From Clostridium_B lapidicellarium (GTDB lineage: Bacteria > Bacillota > Clostridia > Clostridiales > Clostridiaceae), in NCBI RefSeq assembly GCF_041224415.1, contig NZ_JBGFFE010000001.1, positions 62,001 through 126,000 of the forward strand: a stretch of 64,000 bases of DNA, in the 5' to 3' direction. The position numbers were made by a program, and so were the translations under genes. This document shows, piece after piece, positions 8,528-16,401 of this stretch; within the stretch, counting starts at the first letter, position 1; every line of letters starts with the position of its first letter. The notes beneath the pieces were generated by a model. It was not told where the DNA came from and ran no database searches. It saw nothing but the letters and a program-made list of their open reading frames with translations.

Positions 8528-9816
8528 GATCTTATCCTCTTAAATTTAAATACTATATATTTTAATGCAAAATAAAAATAACAGACGAACACAAAAGTTT
8601 CAGGAAAAGCATACCTGCCCTGCCCTTCCGTTATAAAATAAACACAGGTGAACATGAAAAATAACATCATCATATACAATTTAAATTCATCCATCAAGTG
8701 GCTTTCACCTCTGAATATACTAAACAGTGTCTTTAAAAAATAAATTAAAATAAATACTACAGCAGGTAAGAAAACCAATACCCGTATAAAATTGCCGATT
8801 AAAAATACTAGATTATTCAAATTTTTATTTATTCCACTGCCATAGGTGCTGTATAAAATATCGTCTCCAAAGAGATATGTATTAAACAATCTTTTAAAAC
8901 CAAGTTTTATAAATTGTGCAGGATGAGATTTTATCCATTTTTTTGCAGCATCCAGCAGCATCTTATTTTGTTGAGTTCTATTGGCACTTTTATATTGGCC
9001 GGTTTTTACTACAGAATTTTCAACCTGACTTGCATCCATCCATCTTCCATTACTGTTTCTTGAATTATTGTTTATGTACAAGACTATCCCGCCGTTATTG
9101 GAAACATAGGTAGGCTGGCCCATTAATTTCGTATTTCTATATATCCAGGGCGAAATGACAACTGCACACATTACAAGTACTACAAGGGAATTTTTCAAAG
9201 GCATAAAAAATTTTTTATACTTTATAATATCTACTAAAAATACAGCAAAGAAAAACACAATAAAGAAAGGTTTTACCATGGTATCCAATCCCGTAAGCAC
9301 ACCCATTAAAAAGTATTTATATTTTATATCTCCAAAATAAAGGCAAGTTATAATAAAGAGTATACTTGTAAACATCAATTCCGTACCTAAAATATTATTA
9401 TATACTATATTGCTGGGGAAAAATACAAAAATAAAAAATATAATTTTTTTGTCTATCTCTCTCAACTTCACTTTAAATAAAATATATTTAAAACACATGT
9501 AATTTATAAAAGTAAAAAGTAAATTAAAAACTTTTGCTGTAAAAATACTGGCCCCAAATAATTTAAATACACCTGCCAGTACTATAGGATACCCCACCGA
9601 AGTATAAGTGTCGCCCCACTGGCCGCCATTTGCTATACTTACTGCCAAATTATAGTAATAGCTGAAATCTGAAAATGGAACTGACTTTACAAATATTATC
9701 CACAGTATGGATAATACCATTCCCAGAAATATAACCACATTATAATATATACCGCCATTTTTTCTATTTTCGTCCTTTATAACATCACTACTATTCCAAA
9801 AACCTTTAATTTCCAT
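8524..9816 (-). CDS. GT-C fold membrane glycosyltransferase (family 39-like)
   Basis: 430 aa integral membrane protein with about 9-11 hydrophobic segments. The first extracellular loop contains acidic residues (VPFSDFSYYYNLA), the usual catalytic position in GT-C enzymes that use polyprenyl-phosphate sugars, and a TSVGYPIVLAG segment as in GT39/ArnT-like proteins. A long external loop (about 235-300) precedes the last helices. It would transfer a sugar from a lipid carrier to an acceptor outside the membrane. It lies between the UbiA prenyltransferase (22-base gap) and the small transporter (overlap). Donor and acceptor are unknown. Confidence 0.82.
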   Translation of the reverse strand: MEIKGFWNSSDVIKDENRKNGGIYYNVVIFLGMVLSILWIIFVKSVPFSDFSYYYNLAVSIANGGQWGDTYTSVGYPIVLAGVFKLFGASIFTAKVFNLLFTFINYMCFKYILFKVKLREIDKKIIFFIFVFFPSNIVYNNILGTELMFTSILFIITCLYFGDIKYKYFLMGVLTGLDTMVKPFFIVFFFAVFLVDIIKYKKFFMPLKNSLVVLVMCAVVISPWIYRNTKLMGQPTYVSNNGGIVLYINNNSRNSNGRWMDASQVENSVVKTGQYKSANRTQQNKMLLDAAKKWIKSHPAQFIKLGFKRLFNTYLFGDDILYSTYGSGINKNLNNLVFLIGNFIRVLVFLPAVVFILIYFLKTLFSIFRGESHLMDEFKLYMMMLFFMFTCVYFITEGQGRYAFPETFVFVCYFYFALKYIVFKFKRIRS

Positions 9817-9838
9817 TATAAATTGATTTCCCTTCTGC

Positions 9839-10699
9839 CTACAGTTTAAGATATATTATAATTATAACAGCTATTATCCACAGTAGTATATTTATTAAAA
9901 ATGGTACATCCCTTCCAAATACATCTTCCGGTTTTTCTCCTATGTTTTCCCTGTCCATTAAATATTCATATCTAAATATCCCATATAATACAAATGGTAT
10001 AGTGAGCATCATCGTTCTGCTCTGTGTAGAAGAAAAAGTATAAAGGCAGTAAGCCATTAATGTGGATGGGTTAACTATAGTAAGCATTTTGTCGATATTT
10101 CTTACAGAATATTTTTCAAGTATTCTTCTGGAAGAAGTGCTCTTGTCTTTCAAAGCTATAATTTCACTTTTCCTCTTGTTAAGTCCTAAAAACAAGGATA
10201 AAAGCACCGTACATAAAATAAGCCAAGGTGATACTTGTACCCCCGTAGCCAAACTTCCGCTTGCAACTCTGAGAACAAATCCAAAGGCAATAGTCATAAC
10301 ATCTATTATTACTAAATTTTTGAGCATAAAAGAATACCATATATTTACCGCTATATATATTAAATATATCGATAAAATTTTTACATTTAAAAAAATGCAG
10401 GAAAAAAATACCACCAAAATAAACAGTACAATATCTAAAACAACTGCTGTCCTCTTAGATATACGTCCACTTGGAAGAGGTCTTTTCCTTTTACTTGGAT
10501 GGCATTTATCTTTTTCAATATCCACAATATCATTTAATATATAGATTATAGAAGAGGTAAAACAAAACAGAACAAAAGTTATCACATTGATTTTCAGTAA
10601 GTTTAATTTTAGAAAATTTCCTGAAAAAATGATTGCTGCAAATACGAAAAAATTCTTAATCCACTGTTTAGGTCTCATCAGCTCAACTGCTGCCGCCAT
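9839..10699 (-). CDS. UbiA-family prenyltransferase, decaprenyl-phosphate phosphoribosyltransferase-like
   Basis: 286 aa, 8-9 membrane helices. The start MAAAVELMRPKQWIKNFFVF and the Asp-rich motif NDIVDIEKDKCHPSKRKRP (about residues 67-85) match the DPPR-synthase branch of UbiA rather than the menaquinone or heme branches; the ending EKPEDVFGRDVPFL also fits. Members transfer phosphoribose from PRPP to polyprenyl phosphate. The ATG at 10699 is preferred over an ATG at 10735 because GGAGG lies 7 bases upstream of it. Its neighbours suggest a lipid-linked pentose pathway. No DprE1/DprE2-like epimerase is nearby, so the sugar may stay ribose or be changed by genes elsewhere. Confidence 0.83.
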   Translation of the reverse strand: MAAAVELMRPKQWIKNFFVFAAIIFSGNFLKLNLLKINVITFVLFCFTSSIIYILNDIVDIEKDKCHPSKRKRPLPSGRISKRTAVVLDIVLFILVVFFSCIFLNVKILSIYLIYIAVNIWYSFMLKNLVIIDVMTIAFGFVLRVASGSLATGVQVSPWLILCTVLLSLFLGLNKRKSEIIALKDKSTSSRRILEKYSVRNIDKMLTIVNPSTLMAYCLYTFSSTQSRTMMLTIPFVLYGIFRYEYLMDRENIGEKPEDVFGRDVPFLINILLWIIAVIIIIYLKL

Positions 10700-10880
10700 A
10701 ATCTTTCCTCCAAACTTTATACATAAAACTATCACAACTATTAAAATTACTGTATATCTTTTTACATTTTAACACAGTATTTCATATAGTCAACATAATG
10801 ACTCTTCAAATTACACAAAGGACTTGAGATAAATCATAAAGACAAATCTGCAAGTCCAACATAAACGCAAAATTTATTTT

Positions 10881-11141
10881 TTATCTAGGCTGCACAATAA
10901 GTTTAATTGCAGTTCTTTCCTCTCCATCTATTTCAATATCCGTAAACGCTGGAATGCATATTAAATCGATTCCACTGGGTGCTACAAACCCCCTTGCAAT
11001 AGCTACAGCTTTAACCGACTGATTCAATGCTCCTGCACCTATAGCCTGTATCTCTGCCGCTCCTCTTTCTCTTAAAACCCCTGCTAATGCTCCTGCAACT
11101 GAATTAGGACTTGATTTTGCTGAAACCTTTAATACTTCCAT
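10881..11141 (-). CDS. spoVS: Stage V sporulation protein S
   Basis: 86-aa Alba-like protein needed for efficient spore coat assembly and late sporulation in Bacillus. Length and sequence are highly conserved in Firmicutes (MEVLKVSAKSSPNSVAGALA start, GAGALNQSVKAVAIARGF middle). The ATG follows AGGAGGG. It has its own sigma-H type promoter at 11211-11237 and follows rny, the same gene order (rny then spoVS) as in Bacillus. The leader contains repeated ACAACAATA units, noted without a known role. Confidence 0.97.
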   Translation of the reverse strand: MEVLKVSAKSSPNSVAGALAGVLRERGAAEIQAIGAGALNQSVKAVAIARGFVAPSGIDLICIPAFTDIEIDGEERTAIKLIVQPR

Positions 11142-11210
11142 AATAACCCTCCTATATAATATAATAGTATCTTTGTTTATTGTTGTTTATTATTGTTGTT
11201 ATATATAAGT

Positions 11211-11237
11211 ATTCTACAAAAGATCAAAAATTCCTTT
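11211..11237 (-). promoter_or_regulatory. Sigma-H type promoter of spoVS
   Basis: On the minus strand AAAGGAATT (11229-11237) and AGAAT (11211-11215) fit the sigma-H consensus RWAGGAWWT and HGAAT with a 13-base spacer. spoVS of Bacillus is transcribed by sigma-H, which supports the call. The -35 element overlaps the downstream arm of the rny terminator. Confidence 0.75.
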
Positions 11238-11271
11238 TAGGTTTTGTAAAGGTTACAAAACCTAAAAGGAA
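11226..11271 (-). terminator. rny terminator
   Basis: A perfect 19-bp inverted repeat (11231-11249 with 11253-11271) around a 3-base loop is followed on the minus strand by TTTTT (complement of 11226-11230). It lies just after the rny stop codon. Confidence 0.92.
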
Positions 11272-11299
11272 GGTTTCTTTTCAATAAAAATTTTATCTA

Positions 11300-12844
11300 C
11301 TATTTTGCATATTCAATTGCACGGGTTTCTCTAATAACATTTACCTTAATTTGACCAGGATACTCAAGTTCGTTTTCTATTTTTTTAACTACGTTCCTTG
11401 CCATTTCAAAGGCCCCTGCATCGTCAATATCTTCTGGTTTAACTATAATTCTAAGTTCTCTTCCCGCTTGAATGGCATATGACTTTTCTACGCCTTCACA
11501 TGTATTTGCTATTTGTTCTAATTTTTCTAAGCGTTTAATATAAGCCTCTAATGTCTCTCTTCTAGCTCCTGGCCTTGCTGCAGATATTGCATCCGCCGCT
11601 TGAACAAGCACCGCTTCTAAAGATTGAAATTCTACATCTCCATGGTGAGCCGCAATAGCGTTTACGATTACCGGCGATTCTCTATATTTTTTAGCAACTT
11701 CCGCACCTATAATAGCATGTGGCCCTTCCATTTCATGATCCACAGCTTTTCCTATATCATGAAGCAGTCCAGCCCTTTTGGCTGTTGTGGGATCCACACC
11801 AATTTCTGAAGCCATAAGACCTGCTAAATGTGCAACTTCTATAGAGTGTTTTAAGACATTCTGACCATAACTGGTTCTATATTTCAACCTACCTAATAAT
11901 TTTATTAATTCTACATGAAGTCCATGGACACCTGTCTCAAAAGTAGCCTGTTCCCCTTCTTCCTTAATATCGCTTTCCAGTTCTTTCTTGGCTTTTTCAA
12001 CCATTTCTTCAATTCTAGCCGGATGTATTCTTCCATCAATTATAAGTTTTTCCAGCGCTATTCTTGCAACTTCTCGTCTTATAGGATCAAATCCCGACAA
12101 TATTACTGCTTCAGGTGTATCATCTATTATCAGATCCACACCTGTTAAAGTTTCAAGAGCTCTTATGTTTCTTCCCTCTCGCCCTATTATCCTTCCTTTC
12201 ATTTCATCATTGGGCAGATTTACAACATGCACTGTTGTTTCAGCTACGTGATCCGCAGCACATCTTTGAATAGCATAAGTTATAATTTCTCTAGCTTTCT
12301 TATCCGCTTCTTCCTTAGCTTTGGTTTCAGTTTCTTTAATCATCATAGCAGATTCATGTTTTATTTCTTTTTTCACTTTTTCTAATAAAATATCCTTGGC
12401 TTCCTCCGAGCTCAAACCTGATAATTTCTCAAGTTCTTCCCTTTGTTTCTGATATAATTCATCTACCTTTGACTGTAACTTACCGACTTCCTGCTGTTTT
12501 TTATCCAGATTAATTTCTTTTTTTTCAAAAGCATCACTTTTTTTATCAAGCAATTCTTCCCTCTGTATTAATCTTCTCTCCAGCCTTTGTAATTCATTTC
12601 TCCTATCTCTAGATTCTTTTTCAACATCATTTTTTAATCTATGAATTTCTTCTTTAGCCTCTAGTATAGCTTCCTTTTTTTTGGATTCAGCTTCCCGTTT
12701 AGCCTCTTCCTTTAATCTATTAGACTCATTTTGAGTCTGTGATTTTATAGCATCTACCTTATTTTTGCTAATTTTAAATTCACACAATAGGGCAATTGCT
12801 ATTAGTATACCAGCAATAATCTCATATATTATCACGGAATTCAC
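11300..12844 (-). CDS. rny: Ribonuclease Y
   Basis: Membrane-anchored endoribonuclease that starts mRNA decay in Firmicutes. 514 aa: an N-terminal membrane helix (about 3-22), a long charged coiled coil (about 30-200), a KH domain with GRIIGREGRNIRALE, and an HD domain with the metal-binding motif LLHDIGK. The GTG at 12844 is chosen because GGAGGTG precedes it by 7 bases. It has its own near-consensus promoter at 12981-13009, about 130 nt upstream, and a strong terminator. Confidence 0.97.
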   Translation of the reverse strand: MNSVIIYEIIAGILIAIALLCEFKISKNKVDAIKSQTQNESNRLKEEAKREAESKKKEAILEAKEEIHRLKNDVEKESRDRRNELQRLERRLIQREELLDKKSDAFEKKEINLDKKQQEVGKLQSKVDELYQKQREELEKLSGLSSEEAKDILLEKVKKEIKHESAMMIKETETKAKEEADKKAREIITYAIQRCAADHVAETTVHVVNLPNDEMKGRIIGREGRNIRALETLTGVDLIIDDTPEAVILSGFDPIRREVARIALEKLIIDGRIHPARIEEMVEKAKKELESDIKEEGEQATFETGVHGLHVELIKLLGRLKYRTSYGQNVLKHSIEVAHLAGLMASEIGVDPTTAKRAGLLHDIGKAVDHEMEGPHAIIGAEVAKKYRESPVIVNAIAAHHGDVEFQSLEAVLVQAADAISAARPGARRETLEAYIKRLEKLEQIANTCEGVEKSYAIQAGRELRIIVKPEDIDDAGAFEMARNVVKKIENELEYPGQIKVNVIRETRAIEYAK

Positions 12845-12980
12845 ATGAACACCTCCTTTGCTTCTATTTTACTATTATAAAATCTATTTATATATCACAG
12901 TTAAATATGCAAGCATAGAAAAGGTGTCATATTATTCAATTGGCAATTCCTAAATATACGATAAACCAGAATTTGTCTTA

Positions 12981-13009
12981 ATTTTATATTATATTTTAAT
13001 TATTGTCAA
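12981..13009 (-). promoter_or_regulatory. rny promoter (sigma-A type)
   Basis: Minus strand TTGACA (13004-13009), 17-base spacer, TAAAAT (12981-12986). The rest of the 292-base rny-recA spacer holds the recA hairpin (13089-13117) and an unremarkable leader. Confidence 0.78.
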
Positions 13010-13088
13010 GTTATATACATCTTATTCCAGATAATAAGCAATTCTTGAGTTCAGATAGAATTTACACATTTTAATCAATCTTATCAAC

Positions 13089-13117
13089 AAAATCGCAGGA
13101 CAAATACCTGCGATTTT
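13089..13117 (-). terminator. recA terminator
   Basis: AAAATCGCAGG (13089-13099) pairs perfectly with CCTGCGATTTT (13107-13117) around a 7-base loop. The minus-strand tail is TTTTGTTG, so it is a moderate terminator 20 bases after the recA stop. Confidence 0.8.
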
Positions 13118-13136
13118 ACAGACAACTCTACCATCA

Positions 13137-14216
13137 CTAAGAATTGTTTGATTCATTTTTCTTAGTGCCTGCCTTGGGATCTTTCTCCCTTTTGCCATTT
13201 ATAGAAGGTTTTTTTAATTCAGGCAAATTATATTTTTCCCTTATTTTACTCTCCACTTCAAAGGAAATATCAGGATTTTCTCTTAAAAACTGCTTTGCAT
13301 TTTCCCTACCTTGGCCGAGCCTGGTTTCTTTATAGGAAAACCATGAGCCGCTTTTTTGTATTAGCCCTTCTCTTACTCCAACATCAAGCACATTTCCCTC
13401 TTTAGAAATACCGTGATTGTACATTATATCAAACTCAGCCTGTTTAAATGGCGGAGCCACTTTGTTCTTTATTACCTTTACCCTCGTCCTATTGCCTATT
13501 ATAGTATCTCCCTGCTTTATAGCATCAGATCTCCTTACATCCATTCTAACAGAAGCATAAAATTTGAGGGCTCTTCCGCCAGGAGTGACTTCGGGATTTC
13601 CAAACATGACCCCTACTTTTTCTCTCAATTGATTTATAAATATAGTTACACATCTGGACTTGTTTATAGAAGATGTAAGTTTTCTAAGTGCCTGGGACAT
13701 AAGTCTTGCTTGAAGTCCCACATGAGGATCTCCCATCTCGCCTTCTATCTCAGCTTTTGGAACTAAAGCTGCCACTGAATCCACTACCAGGACATCTATT
13801 GCATTTGATCTCACCAGTGCTTCTGCAATTTCAAGAGCCTGTTCGCCGCTGTCCGGCTGGGATACAATTAAATTTTCTATATCTACGCCTAAATTTTTTG
13901 CATAACTGGGATCTAATGCATGCTCTGCATCTATAAAAGCTGCCGCCCCACCTGCCTTTTGTGCTTCTGCAATTATATGAAGTGCAACAGTGGTCTTTCC
14001 TGAAGATTCAGGTCCGAATATTTCCACTACCCTTCCTCTAGGCACTCCACCAATACCTAGCGCTATATCCAAATCCAAAGATCCTGTAGAAATAGCATCC
14101 ACATTCAACACGCTGTTTTCACCCAATTTCATTACAGCACCTTTTCCAAATTGTTTTTCTATCTGTCCCATGGCAGATTCTATAGCCTGTAACTTTTCAT
14201 CACTTAATTTTGACAA
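13137..14216 (-). CDS. recA: Recombinase RecA
   Basis: Strand-exchange ATPase of homologous recombination and activator of LexA self-cleavage. 359 aa from the TTG at 14216; this start follows GGGAGG and gives the usual beginning MSKLSDEKLQAIESAMGQIE. An upstream in-frame ATG at 14246 lies inside the LexA operator and should not be used. Walker A GPESSGKT is at 68-75. The lysine-rich tail (KREKDPKAGTKK) is variable in the family. It has a dedicated promoter, an SOS box and a terminator, so it is a single-gene unit under DNA-damage control. Confidence 0.98.
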   Translation of the reverse strand: MSKLSDEKLQAIESAMGQIEKQFGKGAVMKLGENSVLNVDAISTGSLDLDIALGIGGVPRGRVVEIFGPESSGKTTVALHIIAEAQKAGGAAAFIDAEHALDPSYAKNLGVDIENLIVSQPDSGEQALEIAEALVRSNAIDVLVVDSVAALVPKAEIEGEMGDPHVGLQARLMSQALRKLTSSINKSRCVTIFINQLREKVGVMFGNPEVTPGGRALKFYASVRMDVRRSDAIKQGDTIIGNRTRVKVIKNKVAPPFKQAEFDIMYNHGISKEGNVLDVGVREGLIQKSGSWFSYKETRLGQGRENAKQFLRENPDISFEVESKIREKYNLPELKKPSINGKREKDPKAGTKKNESNNS

Positions 14217-14237
14217 AAGATCACTTCCTCCCTTATA

Positions 14238-14251
14238 CGAACGCATGTTCT
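14238..14251. promoter_or_regulatory. LexA/DinR (SOS) box of recA
   Basis: CGAACGCATGTTCT fits the Gram-positive SOS box CGAACNNNNGTTCG at all but the last base. It lies 6 bases downstream of the recA -10 element, where bound LexA would block transcription start. Confidence 0.9.
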
Positions 14252-14257
14252 AAATAA

Positions 14258-14286
14258 ATTATATACTATCCACTTCAACTAGTCAA
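14258..14286 (-). promoter_or_regulatory. recA promoter
   Basis: Minus strand TTGACT (14281-14286), 17-base spacer, TATAAT (14258-14263), directly followed by the LexA box. Confidence 0.88.
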
Positions 14287-14362
14287 CATATTTAATCAAC
14301 AATTTATATCTGAAATATATTTTAATTATGTACAACATAATTAGATCTTAATCAACAGTTCA

Positions 14363-14950
14363 CTATTTATCCGACTTGAATACCTCTTTATTTTTGACAA
14401 AATAATCCACACCCGAAATAACCGTCATAACTATTGCTATGGTCATGGCAACATAAGTAATACAGTTCAAAACTTTATGGGGATGATCCCATAGACTCCT
14501 CAATAACCCAAAAGATACGTGGTTATAATCCAAATTTATAAGTGCAAGTATTATCGCCAGTATCTGAGTCACAGTTTTGGCTTTTCCCCAGGGGCTTGCG
14601 GCTATTACAACTCCCTCCGATGCTGCAATTGCTCTAAGACCAGTTACCGCAAATTCTCTGGCTATTATTATCATGGCCACCCAGGTCGGTATTATATGAT
14701 ATTCCACCAGAGATATAAGGGCTGCAGTAACTAAAAGCTTATCTGCTAGAGGATCCATGAATTTACCAAATTTAGTAACTTGATTTCTACTTCTAGCTAT
14801 GTACCCATCTAATTTATCTGTTATTGATGCCAATATAAATATAGCTATTGCAATAATTTTCCCATATGGCATATCCTTTACAGCCATGAATATCAGGAAA
14901 AATGGAATCAGCAACATTCTAAGTATTGTAAGTTTATTCGCCAAGTTCAT
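14363..14950 (-). CDS. pgsA: CDP-diacylglycerol--glycerol-3-phosphate 3-phosphatidyltransferase
   Basis: Makes phosphatidylglycerol-phosphate at the membrane from CDP-diacylglycerol and glycerol-3-phosphate. 195 aa with several membrane helices. The CDP-alcohol phosphotransferase motif is visible as TDKLDGYIARSRNQVTKFGKF with MDPLADK (DGxxAR...GxxxDxxxD type). The ATG at 14950 is chosen because GGGAG precedes it and it yields the usual start MNLANKLTILRM; an ATG at 14974 is less likely. It overlaps the end of rimO by 17 bases, as in the conserved rimO-pgsA-recA order of clostridia. Confidence 0.95.
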   Translation of the reverse strand: MNLANKLTILRMLLIPFFLIFMAVKDMPYGKIIAIAIFILASITDKLDGYIARSRNQVTKFGKFMDPLADKLLVTAALISLVEYHIIPTWVAMIIIAREFAVTGLRAIAASEGVVIAASPWGKAKTVTQILAIILALINLDYNHVSFGLLRSLWDHPHKVLNCITYVAMTIAIVMTVISGVDYFVKNKEVFKSDK

Positions 14951-16274
14951 CACATACAACTCCCAACAAATCATATTGAATACTACGAATTATTTTTACA
15001 TCAATCATAGTACCTCTTTCCAATTCACTTTCACATTTTATATATACAAGCCCATCTATGTCTGGAGCCATTTCATAATTTCTTCCATACCATAAATTTC
15101 CCTTCTTGCCCTCTACAATTACTTTATATACCTTTCCTATTTTACTTTTTCCAGCCGATTCAACAATTTTTTGCTGGAGCAGCATCAGCTCTCCCTTTCT
15201 TATAGATTTCAATTCTTCCGGAACCTGATCCTTCATCTTAAAAGCTGCAGTTCCCTCTTCTCTCGAATACTTGAACACTCCCATATTTTCAAACTTTGCG
15301 TATTTTATAAATCCCTTCAGCTCATCAAAATCACTTTCGGTCTCTCCTGGAAACCCTACCATCATGGTAGTTCTAATGGAAATATCCTTAATATTTGCTC
15401 TGAGTTTATCTATAATTTCCATTATATCTTTCTTTCTGCCTTTTCTTCCCATAGCTTTCAATATATTGTCACTTATGTGTTGAAGAGGTATATCTATATA
15501 ATTGCACACTTTATCGTTGGAAGCAATTTCATCTATGAGAGCATCTGTTATTTCCTCAGGATAACAATAAAGAAGTCTGATCCATTCTATTCCGTCAATT
15601 TGAGACACCTTCCTGATGAGTTCAGGAAGCATTTCCCTGCCATATATGTCAACTCCATACTCAGTAGTATCCTGGGCAATAATTATTATCTCCTTAACGC
15701 CTTCCGAAGCAAGAGAGCTGCATTCTCTCAGCAGACTTTCCATACTCCTACTTCTATATTTTCCCCTAATTTTTGGAATTATACAATAAGTACAAGAATT
15801 GTCGCATCCCTCGGCAATTCTTAAATAAGCGCTGTAAAAAGGAGTGGTAAGTTTTCTCTCGCCTTCATTTATATTTGAATCACTGTAATCACAATTATAA
15901 ATTTTATCATCCGTATTTTCAATGCACTTCTTTATATTATCATTCAATTTATCATAATCATTTACTCCAAGCATCACATCTATTTCCGGCAGCAGCGACA
16001 TGAGCTTCCTTCCATACCTTTGAGCTAGGCATCCAGTAACTACCAGAAGCTTGCAGTTGAATTCCACCTTATAATTCGACATTTGAAGTATAGTATCTAT
16101 GGACTCTTGTTTGGCAGCCTCTATGAAACCGCATGTATTCACAATTATAACATCGGCCGATTTCAAATTTTTCACCAAAGTATACTCTGTTTCAATATTA
16201 TTTAACATTATTTCAGAATCTACTCTATTCTTATCGCAGCCCAAACTTATCAGCCCAACTCTCAACTTATCCAC
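14934..16274 (-). CDS. rimO: Ribosomal protein S12 methylthiotransferase
   Basis: Radical SAM enzyme that methylthiolates an Asp of ribosomal protein S12. 446 aa: N-terminal UPF0004 domain with cluster cysteines (LISLGCDKNRVDSE, IIVNTCGFIE, VTGCLAQRYG), radical SAM core with CDNSCTYC, and C-terminal TRAM domain. The LGCxKNRVDSE start separates RimO from the tRNA enzyme MiaB. Starts with GTG at 16274 after GGGGG. It overlaps pgsA. Confidence 0.95.
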   Translation of the reverse strand: MDKLRVGLISLGCDKNRVDSEIMLNNIETEYTLVKNLKSADVIIVNTCGFIEAAKQESIDTILQMSNYKVEFNCKLLVVTGCLAQRYGRKLMSLLPEIDVMLGVNDYDKLNDNIKKCIENTDDKIYNCDYSDSNINEGERKLTTPFYSAYLRIAEGCDNSCTYCIIPKIRGKYRSRSMESLLRECSSLASEGVKEIIIIAQDTTEYGVDIYGREMLPELIRKVSQIDGIEWIRLLYCYPEEITDALIDEIASNDKVCNYIDIPLQHISDNILKAMGRKGRKKDIMEIIDKLRANIKDISIRTTMMVGFPGETESDFDELKGFIKYAKFENMGVFKYSREEGTAAFKMKDQVPEELKSIRKGELMLLQQKIVESAGKSKIGKVYKVIVEGKKGNLWYGRNYEMAPDIDGLVYIKCESELERGTMIDVKIIRSIQYDLLGVVCDELGE

Positions 16275-16401
16275 TAGATTTCCCCCTATTAAAACATTTT
16301 TAAATATCCAATTCCAGTTTTACCTGACACAATATATAATTTAACCTTTATGTGAAAATTTTTCAACTCCCAGAATAAACTATATATATAAATTCCACTA
16401 T

